Source of the DNA: QHWK01 sp035315685
GTDB taxonomy: Bacteria > Acidobacteriota > Vicinamibacteria > Vicinamibacterales > CAVVIG01
Length of the DNA stretch: 22,234 nucleotides
Assembly (NCBI GenBank): GCA_035315685.1
Contig: DATFXR010000317.1
Span: forward strand, 1-22,234
Reading direction: 5' to 3'
The position numbers and the translations under genes are program-made. The notes beneath the pieces are model-generated. The model did not search any database, was not told the origin of the DNA, and saw only the letters and a program-made list of their open reading frames with translations. This document shows, piece after piece, positions 15,611 to 21,613 of this stretch (the stretch's first letter is position 1; each line of letters starts with the position of its first letter).

Positions 15611-15629
15611 CGGCTGGCGTAGCCAGCCG
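15611..15629. terminator. Small perfect hairpin between convergent genes
   Basis: CGGCTGGC (15611-15618) pairs perfectly with GCCAGCCG (15622-15629) across a 3-nt loop. It lies between convergent genes ending at 15500 and 15796, so a termination role is plausible, but no T tract follows. Confidence 0.4.
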
Positions 15630-15632
15630 TGT

Positions 15633-15711
15633 CGTGAACGGAAAAAGCCGTCGCAAACACAAGCAGCTGCTCCGGACATGCTTGTGTTTGCGGCGGCTCT
15701 TTCCGTTCGCG
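15633..15711. terminator. Long hairpin between convergent genes, possible bidirectional terminator
   Basis: Arms 15636-15665 and 15679-15708 are complementary at 28 of 30 positions and extend three more base pairs outward if a G-U pair is allowed, with a 13-nt loop. The stem includes runs AAAAA and TTT near its base and GCAAACACAAGC near the tip. It sits between two genes transcribed towards each other. It may stop transcription from both sides, or may be a mobile palindromic element. Confidence 0.6.
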
Positions 15712-15741
15712 CGCCCGCTTCGCGGGCCGGCCGCGTCTCGG

Positions 15742-15769
15742 CTCTGCGGTCTCCGCGGTCTCCGCGGTT
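15742..15769. repeat. CTCTGCGGTCTCCGCGGT-type tandem repeat, copy 1
   Basis: About three 9-nt units (TCTGCGGTC, TCCGCGGTC, TCCGCGGTT), 27 nt before the VOC protein stop. Related sequence in both orientations lies at 16859-16932 beyond the other end of the same gene. Confidence 0.7.
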
Positions 15770-15795
15770 TCGGGGTCGCGGTCGCAGCGTGACAG

Positions 15796-16839
15796 CTACT
15801 TCACCGGCGGGCACACGTTGCCGAGCACGCCGGCGCCGCCGCAGTAGCTCACGTCCTGGAGCTGCACGAGGATGCCGTCGGGATCGGTGAAGTACAGCTC
15901 CGCCGTCCCTTCCTTTGCGCCGCCGCGATTCTCCATCCGCATGCTGATGTAGTGGCGCAGCGGCCCCACGGCGCCGGTCTGGCTCTCGCGCGGCTTGATG
16001 CCGTAGCTCTCGAGCGTTTTCAGAATCTGATCCGAGTCGAACTTCTCGAGGTTCATGCAGAAGTGGTTGATGCTCGCGGCGCGCGGCGGTTGGCTGGCGC
16101 CGCCGCGGCCGGCGCCGCCGCCGGTGAGCATCAGGAATTCCACGGTCGGGCCGATCGCGAGCGTCGGCGCGGTCGGGCCCTGATACGAGCGGAACGGCAT
16201 CCCGAAAATCTGCTGATAGAACGCATTCGATCGCTGCGCGTCGGTCGAGAATACGGTGCAGTGGCTGTACGCCGTCAGCGCCAGCAGCCCCTTCTGAGCC
16301 GACGGCTCCACGGCGCGGCACACGTTGCCGAGCGGGCCGGCGCCGCCGCAGTAGCTCTTGTCCTGCAGTTGCATGTCGATGCCGTCGGGATCGCCGACAT
16401 GCATCTCGGGCGTCCCGTCCTTCGCCCCGCCCTCGTCCGGCCCGCGCCGGGTGACCTGCACTTTCATCGCGCCGCGCTGGTCGCTCTTCGCGACGCCGTG
16501 ATCGGCGAGCACTTTCAGAATGCGGGTCACGTCGAACCCTTCGACGCCGACGCACATATGGTCGATGCCCGGTGAGGCGCCGGCGCCCGACAGGTTCAGA
16601 AACTGCGGGCCCGCTCCGATCCGCAATTGCACGCTCGTCGCGCCTTGCCGCGATTGAATCGGCAGGCCGAAGAGTCCCTGATAGAACTCGGTCGACCGCT
16701 TCAAATCGGACACGTTGAGCGAGACGTGGTTGAACGCGGCGATGCGAATCCGGCCGGCGGGGTACTGCGCAAACGCCTGCTGCGCCAGCGCGAGCCCGGG
16801 CAGCGTCATCAGGAAACGGCGTCGGTCGAGAGCCTTCAT
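15796..16839 (-). CDS. Tat-exported protein with two VOC (glyoxalase-fold) domains
   Basis: This 347-residue protein opens with a Tat-like signal (MKALDRRRFLMTLPGLALAQQAFA). Two vicinal-oxygen-chelate domains follow, at about 34-160 and 188-330. Each starts with a histidine strand (FNHVSLNV at 36-43, YSHCTVFS at 191-198) and ends in DPDG (150-153 and 319-322). The position that usually holds the last metal-binding Glu is Gln in both (MQLQD, VQLQD). After each domain the same motif appears, SYCGGAGPLGNVC (162-174) and SYCGGAGVLGNVC (331-343), showing a whole-unit duplication. VOC enzymes include glyoxalases, dioxygenases and resistance proteins; export and the cysteine motif argue against ordinary cytosolic glyoxalase I. 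A larger ORF in another frame over this region is a shadow. Start site lacks a clear Shine-Dalgarno. Confidence 0.87.
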   Translation of the reverse strand: MKALDRRRFLMTLPGLALAQQAFAQYPAGRIRIAAFNHVSLNVSDLKRSTEFYQGLFGLPIQSRQGATSVQLRIGAGPQFLNLSGAGASPGIDHMCVGVEGFDVTRILKVLADHGVAKSDQRGAMKVQVTRRGPDEGGAKDGTPEMHVGDPDGIDMQLQDKSYCGGAGPLGNVCRAVEPSAQKGLLALTAYSHCTVFSTDAQRSNAFYQQIFGMPFRSYQGPTAPTLAIGPTVEFLMLTGGGAGRGGASQPPRAASINHFCMNLEKFDSDQILKTLESYGIKPRESQTGAVGPLRHYISMRMENRGGAKEGTAELYFTDPDGILVQLQDVSYCGGAGVLGNVCPPVK

Positions 16840-16858
16840 GTAGCGATACGTTACCAGA

Positions 16859-16932
16859 AACCGCGGAGCGCGCGGAGAGCGCAGAGTTTGTTTTCAAAAA
16901 GAGAATCCCCGTGCTCTGCGGTCTCTGCGGTT
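16859..16932. repeat. CTCTGCGGTCTC-type inverted repeat, copy 2
   Basis: The left arm 16859-16886 (AACCGCGGAG...GCGCAGAG) and right arm 16914-16932 (CTCTGCGGTCTCTGCGGTT) pair well except for an extra 9-nt unit in the left arm. The 27-nt loop is AT-rich. Same family as 15742-15769. The whole 157-nt gap 16840-16996 is non-coding. Confidence 0.7.
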
Positions 16933-16982
16933 GCTTTCCCACACGCATTCCAAATTCCAAATTGCTAATTTGTGCCGCGGAC

Positions 16983-16988
16983 TACAAT
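16983..16988 (+). promoter_or_regulatory. Possible -10 box before the DUF423 gene
   Basis: TACAAT ends 8 nt before the GTG at 16997, after an AT-rich stretch (about 16946-16972) that stands out in this GC-rich region. TTGCTA at 16962-16967 could be a -35 box, but the 15-nt spacer is short. No Shine-Dalgarno is visible, so the message may be nearly leaderless. Confidence 0.35.
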
Positions 16989-16996
16989 GGTTGGCC

Positions 16997-17359
16997 GTGG
17001 ACAAGACGTTCCTGCTGATCGGAGCGGTGGCTGCGTTCCTGGCGGTCGCGTTCGGCGCGTTTGGAACCCACGGGCTTCGCGCGCGAATCTCGCCGGAGAT
17101 GATGGCGGCGTTCGAGAGCGCGGTGCGCTACCACATGTACCACGCGCTGGCCGTCCTGGTCGTCGGTCTGATCCTCGGTCGCATGGACGGCTGGCTGATT
17201 CGCACCGCTGGCTGGTGCTTCGTCGCCGGCATCGCGCTGTTCTCCGGCAGCCTCTACGTACTCGCCCTCAGCGGCGTGACGATCCTCGGCGCGATTACGC
17301 CGATTGGCGGGCTGGCGTTTCTCGCCGGATGGGCGTGTCTCGCCTTCGCAGCGGTGTGA
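16997..17359 (+). CDS. DUF423 family membrane protein
   Basis: This 120-residue inner-membrane protein has four hydrophobic segments. The family marks are AVAFGAFGTHGLR near the N-terminus, SAVRYHMYHALAVL in the middle and LFSGSLYVLAL then GAITPIGGLAFLAGW at the end, which fit DUF423 well, as does the length. The biochemical role of the family is unknown. The frame is open from 16931, but the extra residues (MLSHTHSKFQIANL...) run into repeat DNA and are unlike the family; GTG at 16997 gives the usual short N-terminus (VDKTFLLIGAVAAFLAV). The next gene starts 7 nt after its stop, so the two are probably co-transcribed. Confidence 0.88.
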   Translation: MDKTFLLIGAVAAFLAVAFGAFGTHGLRARISPEMMAAFESAVRYHMYHALAVLVVGLILGRMDGWLIRTAGWCFVAGIALFSGSLYVLALSGVTILGAITPIGGLAFLAGWACLAFAAV

Positions 17360-17366
17360 GTCGTCG

Positions 17367-18650
17367 ATGCGGCGCCAGGTCGTCTCACTTGCTGTGTCCT
17401 GTGCGCTGCACCTGGCTGCACTGACGATCATCGCACGCGAGACGACGCCCCGACGCGCGCCGCAGCCGGCGCCGCCACGATCGATGGCCGCCTTCGTCGT
17501 GCGGCGAACAGACGACTCGGCGCCGCCGGGGCTGCAGCCAATCGATCCGCATGACAGCGAAGATCTGCGGCCGCCGCACGGATCGTCCAGCGTCCAGGCG
17601 GCTGGATTCGAGTTCGATGCGGCGAAAATCGAGGCGCGCGCGGCACTGCTCTTTCCGTTTCTGACACCGGGCATCTCGCTCGAGCGGTTCGAGCTGGCCC
17701 CGCACGTCGACGCGCGCGACACGTTTCACGATCCGTTCGCGCCGCACAGCGACGCGCAGGCCAAGCGATCCCGAAAGCCGTCGCTCGTGATGACCGACGC
17801 CGCGATGCAGTCGCTCGTCGACGCGTCGTGGTCGCGCCGCAACCGGTGGACGCCGTTTCAACGCATTCTGCAGCTGGCCGACCGCTACGACGCCGACGCC
17901 GGCAGGCTGCCCGCGCTGCTCCACGAGTATCAGGCCCAGGACGGCCTGCAGCCGTACGTCGACGCGTCGATTCGCGACCCGCGCATGTGGACCGAGCTCG
18001 GCCTCGCGGCCGATCACGTCGAGTTCATCGGCTTCATCAGCCGCTACGCGGCCGAGCATCCGTCGACCAAGGCGACGACGGAGCTGCTGTTCCTCCTGGA
18101 CAAGATCGCGCAGGCCAGCCTCGACGCCCTCGTCACGCTCCTCGACACCATCCCCGAGGAGCATCTCGAGTGGACGCGGTCGTCGAATCCTGACGCGTAC
18201 GCCTTCGTCGCCGATCTCAGGCGGCACTACACCGCGGTACTGTTGAAAAAGGGACTGTCAACCGGTGGACGGTTGGCCGAGTACTACGACAACGTGCGCC
18301 TTGGCATTCTCACCGGCATCCTCCGCACGACGCCGCACGGGTACCGCGCCAATGATGCGCGATTTCTCATCGGCCAGATCTACGTCCGGCAAGGCAGCAT
18401 CGGCGACGCGCTGCGCACGTGGCGCGTCATGACGATCGAGCCGACCGACGCCTACGCGGACTCGATTGCACCGATCCTGAACGCCATCGCCACCGAAACG
18501 ACGGTCGATCGCGGCAGCGTGGACACCGCCGAGACGACGCGGCGGCTGGCGTTGCAGTTCAATGCCATCCTGCGCGCCGAGCACGGCCGCTGGATCATGT
18601 TTTCGCTCGACCGGCTCCATCAGTTCGGGTACCGCTTCGATTCGTTCTGA
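17367..18650 (+). CDS. Membrane-anchored helical protein of unknown function
   Basis: This 427-residue protein has an N-terminal signal anchor (RRQVVSLAVSCALHLAALTIIA, about 2-23) followed by a Pro/Arg-rich linker (about 27-38), reminiscent of the start of TonB-type proteins. The rest is largely alpha-helical by composition: RFLIGQIYVRQGSIGDALRTWRVM and other helix pairs in the second half look like tetratricopeptide-like repeats. I recognise no enzymatic motif. The ATG at 17367 was chosen because it gives the hydrophobic N-terminus; the frame extends to 17304 inside the DUF423 gene. It follows DUF423 by 7 nt, suggesting an operon of two envelope proteins. A scaffold or adaptor role is a guess only. 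Confidence 0.65.
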   Translation: MRRQVVSLAVSCALHLAALTIIARETTPRRAPQPAPPRSMAAFVVRRTDDSAPPGLQPIDPHDSEDLRPPHGSSSVQAAGFEFDAAKIEARAALLFPFLTPGISLERFELAPHVDARDTFHDPFAPHSDAQAKRSRKPSLVMTDAAMQSLVDASWSRRNRWTPFQRILQLADRYDADAGRLPALLHEYQAQDGLQPYVDASIRDPRMWTELGLAADHVEFIGFISRYAAEHPSTKATTELLFLLDKIAQASLDALVTLLDTIPEEHLEWTRSSNPDAYAFVADLRRHYTAVLLKKGLSTGGRLAEYYDNVRLGILTGILRTTPHGYRANDARFLIGQIYVRQGSIGDALRTWRVMTIEPTDAYADSIAPILNAIATETTVDRGSVDTAETTRRLALQFNAILRAEHGRWIMFSLDRLHQFGYRFDSF

Positions 18651-18658
18651 CGCTGACA

Positions 18659-18720
18659 ATGGCTGATGACAATGGTTGATGGTTGAAGGGCAGGCGAGTG
18701 TGTGATCAGCCATCAGCCAT
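18659..18720. repeat. ATGGCTGATGGCT-type inverted repeat, copy 2
   Basis: ATGGCTGATG (18659-18668) pairs with CATCAGCCAT (18711-18720), and degraded units (ATGGTTGATGGTTGA) lie between. It is the same family as 10753-10823. It fills the gap between the helical protein and ArfB, and its last two bases supply the first two bases of the ArfB ATG chosen here. Confidence 0.75.
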
Positions 18721-19144
18721 GTCAGAGTTCACTATGCAGCTGGCGATAACCAACCGGATTTCGATAGACGAGGGCGAGATCGAGGAGCGCTTCGTCCGCG
18801 CGTCGGGGCCCGGTGGGCAGAACGTCAACAAGGTGTCGACGGCCGTCGAGCTCCGCTTCGACGTCGCAGCCTCGTCGTTGCCGGAGGAGGTCAAGGAACG
18901 ACTCGGCGCACTCGCTGGCAGCAGGCTGACGTCTGACGGCGTGCTGCTGATCGACAGCCGCGAGCATCGTACGCAGGCACAGAACCGCGAAGCGGCCCGC
19001 GCGCGGCTCGTCGCGCTGCTGCAGCACGCGGCCCGGCGGCCGAAGACGCGGCGACCGACCAGGCCGCGTGCTGCGGCGCGCGAGAAACGGCTCGAGTCCA
19101 AGAAGCGCCGCGGCGAGCTCAAGGCAGCGAGACGAAAGGTATGA
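18719..19144 (+). CDS. arfB: Alternative ribosome-rescue factor ArfB (peptidyl-tRNA hydrolase)
   Basis: This 141-residue protein is the class-I-release-factor-like rescue factor ArfB (YaeJ). It enters the A site of ribosomes stalled at mRNA ends and hydrolyses the peptidyl-tRNA. The catalytic GGQ is at 32-34 within ASGPGGQNVNKVSTAVELRF, and the C-terminal basic tail (TRRPTRPRAAAREKRLESKK) is the part that sits in the mRNA channel. The length is typical. Two starts are possible: ATG at 18719 (MSEFTMQLAITN), lying partly in repeat DNA, or ATG at 18734 (MQLAITNRISI), which is closer to the family's usual N-terminus. Neither has a clear Shine-Dalgarno. The stop overlaps the next start (ATGA), coupling it to a transglutaminase-like gene. 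Confidence 0.9.
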   Translation: MSEFTMQLAITNRISIDEGEIEERFVRASGPGGQNVNKVSTAVELRFDVAASSLPEEVKERLGALAGSRLTSDGVLLIDSREHRTQAQNREAARARLVALLQHAARRPKTRRPTRPRAAAREKRLESKKRRGELKAARRKV

Positions 19145-20226
19145 ACCGTCGAGACTTTCTGATCACGACCGGTGCCGGCGCCGTGGCACTCTCAATCGGC
19201 AATCGCGCGCCCGCACGGGCGCAGCCGCCGCAGCCGCCCTGGCGGACGTTCGACGTGACGACGCGCGTCGACGTGCTGCAGGCGAGCAATACGACACGCG
19301 TCTGGCTGCCGACGCCGCTGGCGGTCGCACCGTATCAGCACACGGCCGGCGACACCTATCACGCGGTCGGTGGCCGGACCGTAATGGTCGAAACGACCGC
19401 GGACGAGCCGGACATCCTGGCGGCCGTGTGGGAAGAGGGCAATCCGGCCGTGTTGACGTTGACGAGCCGTGTCGTCGCGCACGACCATGCGGTCGATCTC
19501 GCGTCCCCGACGGTCCCACCTCCGCGCGATCTCTCCGCCTTTGCGCACTTTCTCCGTCCGACCAGGTTGATCCCGACCGATGGTATCGTCAAGAAGACGG
19601 CCGACGCGATCACGCGTGGTGCGGGCACCGATGTCGAACGGGCGCGCGCGATCTACGACTGGATCGTCGATAACACGTTCCGCGATGCAAAGACGGTCGG
19701 CTGCGGCACAGGCGACATCCGCTTCATGCTCGAGTCGAACAACCTCGGAGGAAAGTGCGCCGACATCAACGCGCTGTTCGTCGGCCTGGCGCGCGCGGCC
19801 GGCCTGCCGGCGCGTGACGTCTACGGCCTGCGCGTCGCGCCGTCGCAAAAGGGATATCGCAGTCTCGGTCTGTCGTCCGACAACGCGACGAAGGCGCAGC
19901 ATTGCCGCGCCGAGGTCTACCTCGTCGGATTCGGGTGGCTGCCGGTGGATCCGGCGGACGTTCGCAAGGTGGTGCTCGAGGAACCGCCCGGCAATCTGGC
20001 GATGACCGACGAGCGCGTCACGCTGGCACGTCAGCGGCTGTTCGGTTCCTGGGAGATGAACTGGATCGCGTTCAACGTCGCGCACGACGTCACGCTGCCC
20101 GGCTCGACGCGGGGACCGCTGCCCTTTTTCATGTATCCGCAGGGCGAGACGAGCGAGGGCCGCCTCGACAGCCTCGATCCTGACAACTTCAAGTACAGCA
20201 TCACCGTGAAGGAGATTACGGCGTGA
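19141..20226 (+). CDS. Tat-exported transglutaminase-like cysteine protein
   Basis: This 361-residue protein begins with a Tat signal (MNRRDFLITTGAGAVALSIG). An N-terminal beta-rich part (about 35-140) precedes a transglutaminase-like domain with the papain-type triad: Cys206 in GGKCADIN, His254 in AQHCRAEVY and Asp270 in LPVDPAD. The segment ARAIYDWIVDNTFRD at 168-182 is also typical. Bacterial members act as proteases or amide-cleaving or cross-linking enzymes; none of these can be chosen from the sequence. The export signal places it in the periplasm or envelope. The ATG overlaps the ArfB stop by 4 nt, so it is likely translated from the same message, although no functional link between the two is evident. 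Confidence 0.88.
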   Translation: MNRRDFLITTGAGAVALSIGNRAPARAQPPQPPWRTFDVTTRVDVLQASNTTRVWLPTPLAVAPYQHTAGDTYHAVGGRTVMVETTADEPDILAAVWEEGNPAVLTLTSRVVAHDHAVDLASPTVPPPRDLSAFAHFLRPTRLIPTDGIVKKTADAITRGAGTDVERARAIYDWIVDNTFRDAKTVGCGTGDIRFMLESNNLGGKCADINALFVGLARAAGLPARDVYGLRVAPSQKGYRSLGLSSDNATKAQHCRAEVYLVGFGWLPVDPADVRKVVLEEPPGNLAMTDERVTLARQRLFGSWEMNWIAFNVAHDVTLPGSTRGPLPFFMYPQGETSEGRLDSLDPDNFKYSITVKEITA

Positions 20227-20294
20227 TGGTCGCGCTGGCCATCGAAGATCGTGCCGCTGGTGCGGTTCGGTCGCTGACCGCTGCTGACGGGTCC

Positions 20295-20369
20295 GCTAAA
20301 GCCGGATACTACGCGCCACGTGAGGGTCCCGACCGCGTGGTGATCGCTCGGCTAAAGCCTCCGCGCTAC
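20295..20369. repeat. GGCTAAAGCC-type repeat, copies 2 and 3
   Basis: GCTAAAGCCGGATACTAC (20295-20312) differs by one base from the arm at 10663-10680. A second, more divergent arm (GGCTAAAGCCTCCGCGCTAC) follows at 20350-20369 in the same orientation, preceded by GATCGCTC as the first copy is preceded by GATCACGG-like sequence. Unlike copy 1, the two arms are direct rather than inverted. Confidence 0.75.
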
Positions 20370-20386
20370 AACATATCCCTAGCCGT

Positions 20387-20510
20387 CCGACTTGCCTCAC
20401 TGCCCGGCTTGCGACTTGCTGACCGCCCGACTTGCGACTTGCTGACTGCCCGACTTGCGACTTGCCTGACTGCCCGACTTGCGACTAGCGACTTGCGACT
20501 TGCTCACTGC
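20387..20510. repeat. GACTTGC-based tandem repeat array
   Basis: Five head-to-tail units begin at 20387, 20404, 20427, 20450 and 20474, with lengths 17, 23, 23, 24 and 37 nt. Each starts CC(G)ACTTGC, continues with GACTTGC heptamers and ends in (T)GACTGC or CACTGC. Length differences come from loss or gain of a heptamer. No unique spacers separate units, so this is not CRISPR. The 288-nt gap 20227-20514 is filled by this array and the GGCTAAAGCC arms; an ORF across it (20223-20567) is repeat-derived. Confidence 0.85.
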
Positions 20511-20514
20511 CTGC

Positions 20515-21513
20515 CTACACCGTCATCGTCCCCTCGCCGACGACCACCGACGCGCCGCCGACTCTGACGCCGCTGACCTCACCGCCCGTGAAATCGACCC
20601 GCACGTGGAGCAGGCTCGGTCGCCGCGCGAGCACGCCTTGCAGGACGACAATCGATCCCGCGCGATCGGCCGGGACGAAGCGATGCTTCGCGATGAACAG
20701 TCCGGCGGGGCCGACGGCGGATCCAGTCGCTGGATCCTCGATTCCGCCGGCCGGCAGCATCCGGCTGTAGGCGGTTACATCGTCCTGGCCGCGCTCGGTT
20801 GAAAAAACGTAAAGACCGCGGCGCTGGAGGCCGGCCGCGTTGAACACCGCATCCACTTTTGCGCGATCGATCACGGCGGCATCGACCGCCTTGCGCGTCG
20901 TCAGCGGCACGATCACGAACGTCGATCCGGAGTAGACCTCCTGCGCCGGCGCGCGAGTGTCGATCGAGGCGGCGTCGAGGCCGATCGCCGCCGCGAGCGC
21001 CGCAGCGTCCGGGATCGTCTTGCCGAAGCTCGGCTTCTGCTGCGTCATCCACGCGAACCCGAGCTTGCCGTCCCTCCATTCGAGATCGAGTGGCGTCGGG
21101 CCGACGCCGAGCTGGAACGTGGTTCGCGCGGTGCCGGCCTTCAGCGCACCGGAGTGCGCGAGCGCGAACGCCGTCCCAATCGTCGGGTGGCCGGCGAATG
21201 GCGCTTCTGCCGTTCGCGTGAAGATCCGGACGCGGTAGTCGGTGCCCTGCTGTTCCGGCGGAAACACGAACGTGTTCTCGGAGTAGTTCGACTCGCGCGT
21301 CAGCGCCTGCATCGTGTCGGTGTCGAGGCCCGCGGGATCGGTATAAACCAGCAACTGGTTGCCGGCGAGGCGCCGATCGGTGAAGACGTCGAGATGCACG
21401 TAACGGTACGCGCGTCCTGCGCTCGCGCTCTTCGGCGATTCGCGCTGCGGGACGCCGGCCGCCATCGCACCGAACGCCGCGGTACCGAATTGGCGCCTCG
21501 TGAGTTGCGTCAT
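20515..21513 (-). CDS. PhzF-family protein with Tat signal
   Basis: This 332-residue protein belongs to the PhzF/epimerase-like superfamily, whose members isomerise or cyclise small molecules. Family marks include VHLDVFTDRRLAGNQLLVY, SNYSENTFVF with the usual catalytic Glu (residue 79 from this start), FAGHPTIGTAFAL, and EDPATGSAVGPAG near the C-terminus. In front of the normal domain there is a Tat-type leader, TQLTRRQFGTAAFGAMAAG, which is unusual because most PhzF proteins are cytosolic. Two ATGs are close together (21519 and 21513). AGGTGG at 21520-21525 has correct spacing (6 nt) only for the second, so 21513 was chosen. It shares a 100-nt divergent upstream region with the metallo-hydrolase gene. 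The product of the reaction is unknown; this is not evidence for phenazine synthesis. Confidence 0.87.
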   Translation of the reverse strand: MTQLTRRQFGTAAFGAMAAGVPQRESPKSASAGRAYRYVHLDVFTDRRLAGNQLLVYTDPAGLDTDTMQALTRESNYSENTFVFPPEQQGTDYRVRIFTRTAEAPFAGHPTIGTAFALAHSGALKAGTARTTFQLGVGPTPLDLEWRDGKLGFAWMTQQKPSFGKTIPDAAALAAAIGLDAASIDTRAPAQEVYSGSTFVIVPLTTRKAVDAAVIDRAKVDAVFNAAGLQRRGLYVFSTERGQDDVTAYSRMLPAGGIEDPATGSAVGPAGLFIAKHRFVPADRAGSIVVLQGVLARRPSLLHVRVDFTGGEVSGVRVGGASVVVGEGTMTV

Positions 21514-21519
21514 AGCCAT

Positions 21520-21525
21520 CCACCT
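21520..21525 (-). promoter_or_regulatory. Ribosome binding site deciding the PhzF-family start
   Basis: AGGTGG on the minus strand lies 6 nt before the ATG at 21513 and directly abuts the ATG at 21519, favouring the inner start. Confidence 0.55.
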
Positions 21526-21557
21526 GAGCAGAGTGTGGGACCGATGGGCCTATCGGT

Positions 21558-21586
21558 CCGACACACCCCTGCGGCGTCACTATAGT
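21558..21586 (+). promoter_or_regulatory. Sigma70-like promoter of the metallo-hydrolase gene
   Basis: CCGACA (21558-21563, 4/6 to the -35 consensus) and TATAGT (21581-21586, 5/6 to the -10 consensus) are separated by 17 nt. Transcription would start near 21593, followed by a GGAGG at 21602-21606 and ATG at 21614. Confidence 0.6.
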
Positions 21587-21613
21587 AGAGTCTTGCTTTC
21601 TGGAGGGCACGAC

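Noticed and set aside
15290..16960. 556-codon minus-strand frame over the VOC gene
   Set aside because: It is arginine-rich and out of frame with the VOC domains, and it crosses repeat DNA.
20387..20510. CRISPR array
   Set aside because: Units are head-to-tail with no unique spacers, and no cas genes are present.
20223..20567. 114-codon open frame in the repeat-filled gap
   Set aside because: Most of it is translated tandem repeat, and it overlaps the end of the convergent PhzF-family gene.
20515..21513. Phenazine biosynthesis locus
   Set aside because: Only a PhzF-family domain is present; no other phz genes are nearby and the family is broad.
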